NCBI RefSeq assembly: GCF_947500405.1
Contig: NZ_CANMRY010000003.1
Span: forward strand, 403,987 to 467,986
Length of the DNA: 64,000 bases
Origin: an uncultured Maribacter sp.
Lineage (GTDB): Bacteria; Bacteroidota; Bacteroidia; Flavobacteriales; Flavobacteriaceae
Direction: 5' to 3'
Each line of letters begins with the position of its first letter. Positions within the stretch are counted from its first letter, which is position 1. The position numbers and the translations under genes are program-made. Positions 53,684 to 62,971 of the stretch are shown in pieces. The notes under the pieces are model-generated. The model had not been told where the DNA came from and did no database searches. It worked only from the letters and a program-made list of their open reading frames with translations.

Positions 53684-54709
53684 CTAGATGGTAACTTGTG
53701 CGCCTATACTATTAGACTCATAAATTTTATCTTGAACTTTTATGTTTTGTAAATACGCAAAAACGTCCGTTTCAAATGCTGCACCAGAGCGTAAACAATC
53801 TATAAAATGCTCTTGCGTAAAATACACACAGTCGCCAGCAAAATTAATTTTTTCATATACATAATCATGCTTCACTTCTTTTTCTCCTAGCAATTGTATT
53901 GTAATAACACCATCATGATATAAACGTATACTTCCTTTATCTCCTTCAATTAAAATCTCCCCAAATGTTAATCTTGGGTCTTCTGATGTATTTTCATTAA
54001 AACGATTAGCATCTATAAACCCAAGCGTTCCATTAGAAAATTCTACCTGTACCCAAGCAAAATCTTCTCCTTTTATATTAGAATTTAAAGTTCTTAATTT
54101 AGCATACACTTGAGATATGTCTCCTACTAAATAACGAAACACATCTATAAAATGTATTCCCGTTTCGTATATAAGCAGCTTTTCCATTTCTCTAAAATAA
54201 GGTTGACGGTTCATATATGCATCTTCTTGCCAACCATCACCCATACGCATGCGCAAATTAATTGTATGTAACTTATCTCCTACGGTTTTTTTATTCAAGA
54301 GTTTTTTTATTTCTCTATGCCATGGCTGAAAACGAAAATTTTCATGTACCATCATTCGTACATTCGATTTTTTAATCTCATTAGTAATTTCTAAAGACTC
54401 TTCATAGGTTGGCGCTAATGGTTTTTGACAAATAATATGGACACCATGACGTATAGCAATTCTACAAAAATTAGCATGTGTTTCTGGTGGCGTAATAATG
54501 TCTACAAAATCAGGCTTTTCCTGCTTTAACATCTGTTCAAAGTCCCCGTATGCTTTTTTAATACCATATGTATCACATATTTTTTGAGCTTTTTCTATTC
54601 TTCTGCTAGAAACCGCTACAATTTCTACGTTATCTATACGCTCCCATGCTTCATACTGAAACTGACTAAAATATCCTGTACCAACGGCTACTCCTCTTAA
54701 TTTATTCAT
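53684..54709 (-). CDS. Gfo/Idh/MocA-family oxidoreductase
   Basis: A 341-residue NAD(P)-dependent dehydrogenase of sugars or sugar acids. Rossmann motif GTGYFSQFQYEAW is at the start, and the catalytic-loop segment reads CQKPLAP, where Gln replaces the usual Glu before Lys-Pro. It is last in the five-gene operon that begins with the tartrate-dehydrogenase-like gene. The reaction is unknown, and oxidation of a sugar or lactone is likely. Confidence 0.85.
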   Translation of the reverse strand: MNKLRGVAVGTGYFSQFQYEAWERIDNVEIVAVSSRRIEKAQKICDTYGIKKAYGDFEQMLKQEKPDFVDIITPPETHANFCRIAIRHGVHIICQKPLAPTYEESLEITNEIKKSNVRMMVHENFRFQPWHREIKKLLNKKTVGDKLHTINLRMRMGDGWQEDAYMNRQPYFREMEKLLIYETGIHFIDVFRYLVGDISQVYAKLRTLNSNIKGEDFAWVQVEFSNGTLGFIDANRFNENTSEDPRLTFGEILIEGDKGSIRLYHDGVITIQLLGEKEVKHDYVYEKINFAGDCVYFTQEHFIDCLRSGAAFETDVFAYLQNIKVQDKIYESNSIGAQVTI

Positions 54710-54710
54710 C

Positions 54711-55979
54711 TTAATATTCTGAAAAGTGTTTACGCGGCTTCATATTAAACCATAATAGAATAGCTATAACATTTAATATTGCCCCCAAAATGAAAAATAA
54801 AATTGTACTTCCTGTCCAAGATAATAAATATGGAAATAATAAAGCTGTTATAAACGCTCCTATATTACCAGCCATATTCATTGTGCCAGAAACAGTCCCT
54901 GCATGTTTTTTACCAATATCTATACAAAATGCCCATGATGGTGGCAGGGTCATATCTGCACCAAAAATGGCAATACTTAAAAAAATAATTGCACCTAAAG
55001 CAGAACTCATATAAACACTCCCTAATAAACCTACTGCTGCCAGAGCAAAGCCTAATGATGCCGGAAATATTCTAGATTTATCCCATTTTCCTTTTTTATA
55101 TATCTTATCTATTAACCAACCAGAAAACCAATTCCCAAAAGCTCCAAAAATTAAAGGTATTGCAGTGTACATCCCTGCCTCTACAGTATCTAGTTGATAT
55201 TCACTCTTAATATATGGAAACAACCAAGTAAGTGCAAAGAAAAAAGTGAAATTGCTACAAAAGTATTGCCCCATCGCAAGCCACATATTTTTAGATTTCA
55301 TTAATGTTCCAAAATGTATTTTTTTGGTAGTAGCATTCGTGTTTTTTTCTTGTCTTTGCGATATTATGAAGTCTTTTTCTTCATCGCTAATATTTTTTAA
55401 CTCTTCTGGTGTATCTCTAAAAAACATATACCAACAAGCTGCCCAAACGCCACCTAAAACTCCTAATATTACAAAAGTGTTACGCCAACCAAAATCTGTT
55501 ATTGCCCAAGCAACAATGGGTACAGCAAAAGCTGCTCCCAAACGAGAGCCAGAAAAATTAATTCCTGTAACTATTCCTCTTTCTTTTAAAGGAATCCAAC
55601 TATAAATTGCTCTAGACATACCAGGGAAAGCACCAGCTTCTCCAGCGCCAAATAAAAATCTAATTATTAATAATGAAATAAAATTCCATGCAGCTCCTGT
55701 AATTGCCGTAAAAGAAGACCATAAAACAACTATAATAGTCAATATTTTTCTTGGACCAAAACGATCTACCATTATCCCAGAAGGCGTTTGAAAAAAAGCA
55801 TACCCAAGAGAAAAAGCAGCCAAAACCCATCCCATTTGTTTATCACTTAAACTAAGAGCCTCTGCAATAGGCTCTTTAGCTACAGAAATACAAATACGAT
55901 CTACATATAATAATAAGGCTAAAAGAAAAGTGCCTACTACCATAAAATAACGTTTGGGAAAAAAGCTGTTTTTTTTCAT
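54711..55979 (-). CDS. MFS transporter, anion:cation symporter type
   Basis: A 422-residue 12-helix transporter of the ExuT/phthalate/glucarate-like ACS group (VDRICISVAKEPIAEALSLSDKQMGWVLAAFSLGYAFFQTPSGIMVDRFGPRK). These import hexuronates, aldarates and related acids. It overlaps the kinase gene by 4 bp. It is a separate uptake system from the TRAP transporter, so the two loci probably use different acids. Confidence 0.88.
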   Translation of the reverse strand: MKKNSFFPKRYFMVVGTFLLALLLYVDRICISVAKEPIAEALSLSDKQMGWVLAAFSLGYAFFQTPSGIMVDRFGPRKILTIIVVLWSSFTAITGAAWNFISLLIIRFLFGAGEAGAFPGMSRAIYSWIPLKERGIVTGINFSGSRLGAAFAVPIVAWAITDFGWRNTFVILGVLGGVWAACWYMFFRDTPEELKNISDEEKDFIISQRQEKNTNATTKKIHFGTLMKSKNMWLAMGQYFCSNFTFFFALTWLFPYIKSEYQLDTVEAGMYTAIPLIFGAFGNWFSGWLIDKIYKKGKWDKSRIFPASLGFALAAVGLLGSVYMSSALGAIIFLSIAIFGADMTLPPSWAFCIDIGKKHAGTVSGTMNMAGNIGAFITALLFPYLLSWTGSTILFFILGAILNVIAILLWFNMKPRKHFSEY

Positions 55980-57361
55980 TTTAAAAGTTTTAATAGTTCA
56001 TATAATGCTGTTTCATCTCCTACATTTCCTGGAAAAATAATATATGGCATTTTAGGAAATTTACTCTCCTCTCCTAGTTGCCAAATAGGAACGCCTTTTA
56101 TTGCTTGCCCCATTACAAGAGCTCTTTTAACTTTCAATGCTTTTGTAGCAACATCACTAGAGGTGATTCCTCCTTTTGCAATTATATATTTAGGAGTACA
56201 TGACAAATTTTTAACTATACATATAAGCCCATTAGATACTAAGTTTACAATCTCTAGACTTTTAGACTCTGAAGCCCCCTTAATAATAGTTCTGCTAGTA
56301 AAAAGAACTACGTCTTCTCCTTTTTCTAAATTACTATTTACTCTAAAAATTAACTCTTCTATTTCCTTACTAAAAACAGCAGTATTTAATACGTTAGTAA
56401 CATCTAACTCTAAAAAAATAGCATTTGTATTTTCTTTTAAATAATTTAATTGTAATGTCGTTTTCGGAACATAAGACCCTACTACTAATAAAGAACCTGA
56501 TTTAGAATTTTCTTCAAATATTTCTTTTTTAGTTAAACAATCTTTTGGAAGTATCCCTGTAATAGCATTCACAAAAGATGCAGCTGTTCTATATATTATA
56601 GTTTCTTTACTTTGCAAACATGCCAAGGCTAGTTTCTCTAAATCTGCATAAGATGTTGCATTAGCAACTATATATGATATATTTGGATTTATAAGAACAC
56701 TTTGTAAATCTTCCTCTGAATTTTCTCTTAATTCTTTAATAGATAAACTCCCAATATTTTTAGGGTCTGCTTTAGTATTTGTTTTTTCTATTATCCAATT
56801 TATAAGATTAGAAGATAAGTAGCCAAAAGTATTATCCTTTGCAAATGGTGTTTTTGCTGCTGGAATAAACTCCTTACCTTCTTTTACGTAATGAGTATTT
56901 TTATAGGTATACCTACCTCCTTCAAAAAAAGCAGGTGCTAATACATGTTTAGCTTTTGGTATTTGTAATCCCTCTGCAAGAGCATATACTTCATTAGGAT
57001 AATGTCCTCTTAAAGTAGAATCTCCTCTACTAATTAAAACTAACTCTTTTTTATGTTTTTTAGATAACTTATTAAGTCTAGAACCAATTAATGCTGCTAA
57101 TATATTCGCATCTTGTATTTGCAAACTTCTAGAATTAGTTAAAATAAAAAAAACAGGGCTACTAAGTATTTCTTTTTCAAGAACCTTGTTTGTCCATTCC
57201 GTAATTACTGGTACATTATAAACTGTCTGTGTTCCAGTAGGATCATCATCTAAAACAACAATAGTTTTAGGTTTTTTTTTTAGCTCTTTACGTATCGCAT
57301 CTACAAAACCTTGTAACTGTTCTCCCCCTTCAATAGATTTTAAAATTTCTTCTTTTAGCAT
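55976..57361 (-). CDS. four-carbon acid sugar kinase family protein (DUF1537)
   Basis: A 461-residue kinase. The N-terminal VVLDDDPTGTQTVYNVPVITEW segment binds substrate, and the C-terminal GGITSSDVATKAL and FPGNVGDETALYELL segments bind nucleotide. This is the DUF1537 (OtnK/DtnK) family, whose members phosphorylate four-carbon acid sugars (threonate, erythronate) or apionate-derived acids. In the family, the product is then oxidised and decarboxylated to a triose phosphate. Here the only oxidative decarboxylase candidate is the tartrate-dehydrogenase-like protein two genes upstream. Confidence 0.9.
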   Translation of the reverse strand: MLKEEILKSIEGGEQLQGFVDAIRKELKKKPKTIVVLDDDPTGTQTVYNVPVITEWTNKVLEKEILSSPVFFILTNSRSLQIQDANILAALIGSRLNKLSKKHKKELVLISRGDSTLRGHYPNEVYALAEGLQIPKAKHVLAPAFFEGGRYTYKNTHYVKEGKEFIPAAKTPFAKDNTFGYLSSNLINWIIEKTNTKADPKNIGSLSIKELRENSEEDLQSVLINPNISYIVANATSYADLEKLALACLQSKETIIYRTAASFVNAITGILPKDCLTKKEIFEENSKSGSLLVVGSYVPKTTLQLNYLKENTNAIFLELDVTNVLNTAVFSKEIEELIFRVNSNLEKGEDVVLFTSRTIIKGASESKSLEIVNLVSNGLICIVKNLSCTPKYIIAKGGITSSDVATKALKVKRALVMGQAIKGVPIWQLGEESKFPKMPYIIFPGNVGDETALYELLKLLK

Positions 57362-57364
57362 TAT

Positions 57365-58015
57365 TTATTCCTCTATTGCTATTACTCTTGCCGGAGCACC
57401 ATCTCCACCTTCTACCTTTATAGGAAGTGCAACCAATGTAAACTTTGACGAAGAAAGGGCTTCTAAATTGGTAAGCCCTTCAATTATTATAATATCATTC
57501 TTCATTAAAATATTATGTATTTCCGTTACTTCTTCAATGTTATTAACATCTGCAACAGATGGTGGCTCTACACCTATAATATTTACTTTTTTTTCTCCAA
57601 GCCATAAAGCCAATTCTTTACTTATTCTAGGCAATGCATTACGATACTCTTCTGATTCTATTTTTTTACTCCAACCTGTTTGTAATAAAACACTATCTCC
57701 AGGGCTAATTTTATCTGTAATAGCCTCTAGATGTTTTATAGTAATTAATTCTTTGGGCTTTATTGCTGTTACATTTACCTTCCAAGCACTAGAAATGAGC
57801 CTGTTAACAGGTATAGCATCTATGGTCTGCGTATTTACACCAAAATGAATGGGCGCATCCATATGAGTGCCACTATGAGAGTATAAATTTAGAGTTGTTG
57901 CGTTCCAACCGTCTTTAGAAATTGTACGAGAAGGTTCTATAGAAACCCCATTCATAGTATTATTTATGGACAGGGTTAAATCTATAATTTTCTTGTCGTT
58001 CATTCTCTTATGCAA
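57365..58015 (-). CDS. cyclase-family hydrolase (KynB-like)
   Basis: A 216-residue enzyme of the kynurenine-formamidase/cyclase family. The metal site HSGTHMDAPIHFG and HxxD-type pattern is complete. These enzymes hydrolyse amide or lactone bonds. In this operon a lactonase role on a sugar-acid lactone would fit. The start overlaps the upstream gene by 8 bp (or begins at an internal ATG at 58003). True tryptophan catabolism is unlikely, since no other kynurenine genes are near. Confidence 0.82.
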   Translation of the reverse strand: MHKRMNDKKIIDLTLSINNTMNGVSIEPSRTISKDGWNATTLNLYSHSGTHMDAPIHFGVNTQTIDAIPVNRLISSAWKVNVTAIKPKELITIKHLEAITDKISPGDSVLLQTGWSKKIESEEYRNALPRISKELALWLGEKKVNIIGVEPPSVADVNNIEEVTEIHNILMKNDIIIIEGLTNLEALSSSKFTLVALPIKVEGGDGAPARVIAIEE

Positions 58016-59087
58016 CTATTAATTCTGTAGATTCTATATAATTTACAACACTATTTGCTACATCAGAGGTAGATGCATTTCCTTTAAGATCTTTGGTTAA
58101 ATTACCTTTAGAAGTAGTGTGCTCAATCCCTTTCATAATATCTTTAGCTGCTTCTATTTCTCCTAAATGCTCTAACATTATTGCAGCAGACCAAATTTGA
58201 CCTATTGGATTTGCTATATTTTGCCCTGCAATATCTGGAGCAGAACCATGAATAGGTTCAAACATAGAAGGAAAATCCTTTTCAGGATTAATGTTTCCAC
58301 TTCCTCCAAGACCAAGACTACCCATAATAGCACCTCCTAAATCTGATAATATGTCTCCAAAAAGATTTGTAGTTAAAATTACATCAAAAACTTCTGGACG
58401 AAGCACAAAACTTGCAGATGCATTATCTATATACATTGTATTGTATTCTACATCTGGATACTGTTCTGCAACCTCTGCAATAACCCTATCCCAATAAGCA
58501 AGACTATGTATTAAGGTATTAGATTTAGTTACGTTAGTTACTTTACTTCTCCTTTTTCTTGCTAATTTAAAAGAGTAGTGCGCAATACGTTCTATTCCAA
58601 ATCTAGTAAACACACTAGTATCTGTAGCAACTCCACCAGCTTCTTCTGCATGCATTATTTGTCCATTTTGAACAAATTCTCCTTCATTGTTTTCACGAAC
58701 CACAACAAAATCTATATCCTCTTGTGTTTTATCTCTTAACGGACTGTCTATTCCAGAAAACAATTTTACAGGCCTGTAATTTACATACTGCTTAAGCTTT
58801 CCCCTTACTTTAAATGTATAATCTCTAGCTGGTAAAGTATCATCTACTTCGGGTAAACCAACAGCTCCAAAATAAATTGCATCAAATTTTTTCATTTGCT
58901 CTATACCATCTTCTGGCATAAATTCTCCATATTTTAAATAATGACCTGCTCCCCAAGACAATTCATTTAAATCTAAATCAAAACCATGCTTTTTTGCAAC
59001 AGCTTTTAATACAGAAACACCTGCTGGTACAATTTCTGCTCCAATTCCGTCTCCGTTTACAACGGCTATTTTATACGCTTTTCCCAT
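58008..59087 (-). CDS. isocitrate/isopropylmalate-dehydrogenase family, tartrate dehydrogenase-like
   Basis: A 359-residue decarboxylating dehydrogenase. Features: NGDGIGAEIV, the substrate Arg of the CKLKQYVNYRP-type segment, VVRENNEGEF, TKSNTL and NLFGDILSDLGGAIMGSLGLGGSGNINP. The GGSGNINP loop is as in tartrate and D-malate dehydrogenases. It may act on a hydroxy-acid or a phosphorylated four-carbon acid made by the DUF1537 kinase. It is the first gene of its operon, behind doubled TTGCGCAA sites. Confidence 0.88.
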   Translation of the reverse strand: MGKAYKIAVVNGDGIGAEIVPAGVSVLKAVAKKHGFDLDLNELSWGAGHYLKYGEFMPEDGIEQMKKFDAIYFGAVGLPEVDDTLPARDYTFKVRGKLKQYVNYRPVKLFSGIDSPLRDKTQEDIDFVVVRENNEGEFVQNGQIMHAEEAGGVATDTSVFTRFGIERIAHYSFKLARKRRSKVTNVTKSNTLIHSLAYWDRVIAEVAEQYPDVEYNTMYIDNASASFVLRPEVFDVILTTNLFGDILSDLGGAIMGSLGLGGSGNINPEKDFPSMFEPIHGSAPDIAGQNIANPIGQIWSAAIMLEHLGEIEAAKDIMKGIEHTTSKGNLTKDLKGNASTSDVANSVVNYIESTELIVA

Positions 59088-59104
59088 TTATAAGTGAATT
59101 ATTT

Positions 59105-59122
59105 TTGCGCAATTTTGCGCAA
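59105..59122. promoter_or_regulatory. paired TTGCGCAA operators, dehydrogenase side
   Basis: TTGCGCAA occurs at 59105-59112 and 59115-59122, 10 bp apart, 18-35 bp before the start codon of the dehydrogenase gene. The palindrome has a central GC-rich core like LacI-type operators. The position would let a repressor block transcription of the operon. Confidence 0.6.
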
Positions 59123-59210
59123 CTACAAAATGTTTATTTAATAATTTTAGTATTAATTGAATTCAAAATTATGTAATTTTAACTACATTTGATTGAATAT
59201 ACACTATTTT

Positions 59211-59230
59211 TTGTGCAAAAAATTGCGCAA
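59211..59230. promoter_or_regulatory. paired operators at the LacI gene
   Basis: TTGTGCAA (59211-59218) and TTGCGCAA (59223-59230) are 12 bp apart, directly before the LacI start at 59241. They mirror the pair at 59105-59122 and suggest autorepression. They would lie inside the coding frame if translation began at 59193, which favours the start at 59241. Confidence 0.6.
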
Positions 59231-59240
59231 AAATACAATT

Positions 59241-60281
59241 ATGACAAAAGAAGCAAGAGATAAAAAAGCTCCTACTTTAAAGGATATTGCAGACACGCTA
59301 AACATTTCTATATCTACCGTCTCTAGAGCTTTAAAAAACAATCCTAGGATTAGTAGAAAAACACAAGAAATGGTAAAAAATACCGCAAAAAGAATGGGGT
59401 ATTTATCTATAGATATACTTAGTGAAGAAAAAAAGAAAGCATCTAACCTTATAGGAGTAATAGTTCCTAAAATTAGTTATCACTTGTATGCCATGGCAAT
59501 AAGCGGTATAGAGCATGTTGCAGAACAAAAAGGGATGCATATTATAGTGTGCCAATCTAATGAATCTTATGAAAGAGAAAAAAGCTTAGTAAAAGAGCTT
59601 ATACAAGCTGGGGTAAATGGCATAATAGCTTCTTTGGCTAGTGAAACCAAAGAATTTTCACATTTTTTTGAGTTAAAAAAATTAGGTATTCCTTTAGTTT
59701 TTTTTAATAGAGAGTGTAATGATGTAATTACGCATAAAGTAACCATAGACAATAAAAGAGCTGCTTATGAAGCTGTTATGCATTTAATTTCTGTTGGATG
59801 TAAAAAAATAGCGTATATAGGAGGTCCAGAGGTACTACAAATAAATAAAGAAAGAGCTCAGGGTTTTAAAGACGCTTTAGCGGATAATAATATAGTATTA
59901 GATAACAATCATATAATTTATAGCAGGTTTGATAGAGAAAGTACATTAACTGCTGCAAGATCTATACTATACTCTCCTGATTACCCAGATGGGATTTTAA
60001 CTTTTAGTGATCAAATAGCAATTAGTGTAATGTTAGCTGCAAAGGAAAGAGGAATTGCTATACCTGAAAATTTGTCTTTAATTGGTTTTAATAATGAACC
60101 TATAGATGAACTTTTAGAACCTTCTTTAACTAGTATAGATCAGCCTGGTTATAGAATGGGAAAAGAATCTGCACAGCTTCTTTTAAAACAACTCACCAAT
60201 TTTAAAAAAGTATATGAAAAGAGAATATTAAAATCATTTTTAGTGGTACGTAACTCTACAAATAAAAATAGAAAAACGTAA
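59241..60281 (+). CDS. LacI-family regulator of the second sugar-acid locus
   Basis: A 346-residue regulator. The helix-turn-helix LKDIADTLNISISTVSRALKNNPRIS is at residues 13-38, followed by the sugar-binding domain (IGVIVPKISYHLYAMAISGIEHVAEQKGM). It starts at 59241 and diverges from the dehydrogenase operon across 153 bp. TTGCGCAA pairs at both ends of the gap are its likely sites. It resembles the LacI at 49605 in overall layout, but the operators differ, so the loci are controlled separately. Confidence 0.9.
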   Translation: MTKEARDKKAPTLKDIADTLNISISTVSRALKNNPRISRKTQEMVKNTAKRMGYLSIDILSEEKKKASNLIGVIVPKISYHLYAMAISGIEHVAEQKGMHIIVCQSNESYEREKSLVKELIQAGVNGIIASLASETKEFSHFFELKKLGIPLVFFNRECNDVITHKVTIDNKRAAYEAVMHLISVGCKKIAYIGGPEVLQINKERAQGFKDALADNNIVLDNNHIIYSRFDRESTLTAARSILYSPDYPDGILTFSDQIAISVMLAAKERGIAIPENLSLIGFNNEPIDELLEPSLTSIDQPGYRMGKESAQLLLKQLTNFKKVYEKRILKSFLVVRNSTNKNRKT

Positions 60282-60334
60282 ACTTAAATCTAAAACACCA
60301 AAAAAGAATTAACGCTTACAATTAAACTTCATTA

Positions 60335-62692
60335 ATGAAACATTTAAGTAAAAAACTAAGAATAAATTTAGCAGCTACACTTACTATTATTTTATTTACA
60401 ATTAATGCCAACGCTCAAAATCAGAAAATTTCTGAAGAAAAAAATGATGTTGGTTTAATGGATAAAATTCAAGAAAAATACCCAGATTATACATCCATTA
60501 AAGCGACTGATTTTAATATAGAAAACAATAGTTTTTATGTAGATAAGAATTGGTTAGCAATTAACCCTAATAAAAATGAAACTGCCAAAGCAACTTATAA
60601 ATATACAGGCGCTTCTGGGTTATTTGATATAGTAGTGCATGGTGTTGGAGAAAATGACGGTAGATCTTCTTTTACACTTACCGTAAATAACTTTTTACAA
60701 GGAACATTTAGACCAGAATTAAGCACAGAGGCTTTTGAAGAAGGGGCAGACTACGGTAAAACATTTTTAGATGTACAATTAAACACAAATGACATTATTA
60801 CCATTGATGGGAAAATTGGAAGTAAAGATCAAAAAGAATTTAGTAGAGGCCGATGGAGTGGTATAAATATTACCCCAATAGGGAAAGGTGATAAACTACT
60901 TAAAAGTCTAAATGATAGAAACGAAAATACTAGCATTAAAATAGAAGGTGAATTAAAAAAATGGCATAAAGTAACTCTTACTTTTGATGGACCTCTTACA
61001 TCTGAGACTAAGAAAAATAATCCATTTATGAACTTCCGTTTTAATACTACCTTTACACATACTAAAACGGGTAAAAAATATGTAATCCCAGGCTATTTTG
61101 CTGCAGATGGTTATGCTGGAGAATCTTCTGCAACAGAAGGTAATAAATGGCGTGTACATTTTGCCCCAGATGAAATAGGAGAATGGACTTACAAAGTAGA
61201 TTTCAGAAAAGGGAATTGGGTTGCTATTAGCGATAAAATTAATTCAGGACTAAGTGGCGGTTATATGGATGGTACTACAGGTAAATTTACCATTAAAAAT
61301 ACCGATAAAAAAGGAAAAGATTTTAGAGCAAAAGGTAGGCTCCAATATGTTGGTGAACGCTATTTAAAATTTGCTGAAACAGGAGAATACTTTTTAAAAC
61401 AAGGGCCAGATGCTCCAGAAAATTTTCTATCATATATAGATTTTGATGGTACTTTCCATAATGATGGTCATAAAGACAATTTAGTAAAGACCTGGGAAGC
61501 ACATGAAAAAGATTGGAAAAATGGAGATTTAACATGGAAAAATGGTAAAGGGAAAGCAATAGTTGGCGCTTTAAATTATTTAGCATCCAAAAATTTAAAT
61601 TCAGTTTCCTTTTTAACTAATAATATTGCTGGCGATGATCAAAATGTATTTCCCTATATAAATTATGATACCTATGACCGTATTGATGTTTCTAAAATGG
61701 ACCAATGGGAATCTCTTTTTGCATATGCGCAAAAATTAGGTTTATTTCTTCATTTTAAAACTTTAGAAGTAGAAAACCAAGGCTTACTAGATAATGGTGG
61801 TGTAGGCGCTAACAGTAAACTATATTATAGAGAATTAATGGCTAGGTTTGGACATCACTTAGCTTTAAACTGGAATTTATGTGAAGAAAATGGAGAATGG
61901 ATAAAAGACCACCCAACACCTCCGCAAAGTACAGAAGAAAGATTAGCAATGACACATTATTTTAAAAAACACGATCCTTACCATCATCATCTGGTAATAC
62001 ATAATGGCGTAAAGTATGATGATTTATTAGGCCCTGATAGTGGATTAACTGGCCCATCTATACAAACCCACAAATCTGATTTTAGCGCCGTTCATAAAGA
62101 GGTATTACACTTATTAAAAATATCAAAAGAAGCTGGTTTTCAATGGGCGGCTGCAGTAGATGAACCTGGCGATGCACAACATTCTTTATTACCAGATGAT
62201 GAAAACCCAGGGCATGATGTTGCTAGAAGAAATGCTCTTTGGGGTACTTTCATGGCCGGTGGTTGGGGTAACGAATGGTACTTTGGTTACAAGCACGCTA
62301 ATTCTGATATTACTTGCCAAGATTACCGTTCTAGAGATTTGTTTTGGAACCAAGCAGTACATGCCATTAATTTCTTTAAAGACAACAACGTTCCTTTCTG
62401 GGAAATGGAAAACAACAATAACTTAGTAGACAATTCTGAGAACAAGAATACAGTCTATTGTCTTGCAAAAGAAAATGACACTTATGTTGTTTATTTAAAC
62501 TCTAAGTTAACCTCAACTTTAGATTTAACAAATGCTACAGGAGAATATAAAGTTCTTTGGTATAACCCAAAACAAGGTGGTACTTTAAAGAAATCTAAAG
62601 TAAAAAAAGTCAAAGGGGGCAGTGTTGTAGCTTTAGGAAAGTCCCCTGACAAGAAACAATTAGACTGGGTTATTCTTGTTGTTAAAGAATAG
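60335..62692 (+). CDS. putative glycoside hydrolase with DUF5060 domain
   Basis: A 785-residue secreted protein (signal peptide ending NANA, about residue 27). Order: a beta-rich module (about 50-195, CBM-like), a DUF5060 Ig-like domain (about 200-320, WHKVTLTFDGP, NPFMNFRFNTTFTH, WTYKVDF), a TIM-barrel-like catalytic region (about 330-690, FLSYIDFDGTFHNDG, NWNLCEENGE, AAVDEPGDAQHS) and a beta-sandwich tail resembling PF12904. GH140-type apiosidases share the barrel-plus-sandwich layout, but exact family and substrate are uncertain. It follows the LacI gene by 53 bp in the same direction. Confidence 0.65.
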   Translation: MKHLSKKLRINLAATLTIILFTINANAQNQKISEEKNDVGLMDKIQEKYPDYTSIKATDFNIENNSFYVDKNWLAINPNKNETAKATYKYTGASGLFDIVVHGVGENDGRSSFTLTVNNFLQGTFRPELSTEAFEEGADYGKTFLDVQLNTNDIITIDGKIGSKDQKEFSRGRWSGINITPIGKGDKLLKSLNDRNENTSIKIEGELKKWHKVTLTFDGPLTSETKKNNPFMNFRFNTTFTHTKTGKKYVIPGYFAADGYAGESSATEGNKWRVHFAPDEIGEWTYKVDFRKGNWVAISDKINSGLSGGYMDGTTGKFTIKNTDKKGKDFRAKGRLQYVGERYLKFAETGEYFLKQGPDAPENFLSYIDFDGTFHNDGHKDNLVKTWEAHEKDWKNGDLTWKNGKGKAIVGALNYLASKNLNSVSFLTNNIAGDDQNVFPYINYDTYDRIDVSKMDQWESLFAYAQKLGLFLHFKTLEVENQGLLDNGGVGANSKLYYRELMARFGHHLALNWNLCEENGEWIKDHPTPPQSTEERLAMTHYFKKHDPYHHHLVIHNGVKYDDLLGPDSGLTGPSIQTHKSDFSAVHKEVLHLLKISKEAGFQWAAAVDEPGDAQHSLLPDDENPGHDVARRNALWGTFMAGGWGNEWYFGYKHANSDITCQDYRSRDLFWNQAVHAINFFKDNNVPFWEMENNNNLVDNSENKNTVYCLAKENDTYVVYLNSKLTSTLDLTNATGEYKVLWYNPKQGGTLKKSKVKKVKGGSVVALGKSPDKKQLDWVILVVKE

Positions 62693-62783
62693 TATAGTAT
62701 TATTCCTAAAAGTTGTGTTTAAGCAAAAATTGCGCTTGATCCGTAATAAAAAAGAAAAATGAATACTGCACCTATTTAAAAAG

Positions 62784-62813
62784 AAAAAGCCTCTCAATTG
62801 CTTGAAAGGCTTT
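62784..62813 (-). terminator. terminator after tRNA-Asp
   Basis: On the minus strand AAAGCCTTTCAA pairs with TTGAGAGGCTTT (12 bp, one G-U pair, GCAA loop), followed by Ts. It sits 10 bp behind the tRNA. Confidence 0.85.
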
Positions 62814-62822
62814 TCTTAAAAG

Positions 62823-62896
62823 CGGTCTGGACGGGACTCGAACCCGCGACCCCCTGCGTGACAGGCAGGTATTCTAACCAGCTGAACTACCAGACC
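62823..62896 (-). tRNA. tRNA-Asp (anticodon GTC)
   Basis: A 74-nt cloverleaf: acceptor GGTCTGG/CCAGACC, anticodon stem CCTGC/GCAGG with loop CTGTCAC (anticodon GTC), T-arm GGGTTCGAGTCCC and discriminator G. The 3' CCA is not encoded. A strong terminator follows. Confidence 0.97.
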
Positions 62897-62971
62897 GTGG
62901 CTTTTAGCGGTTGCAAATATACGCCGCTTATTGAATTACACAAACAATTTTCATTAAAAATTTATATAATT

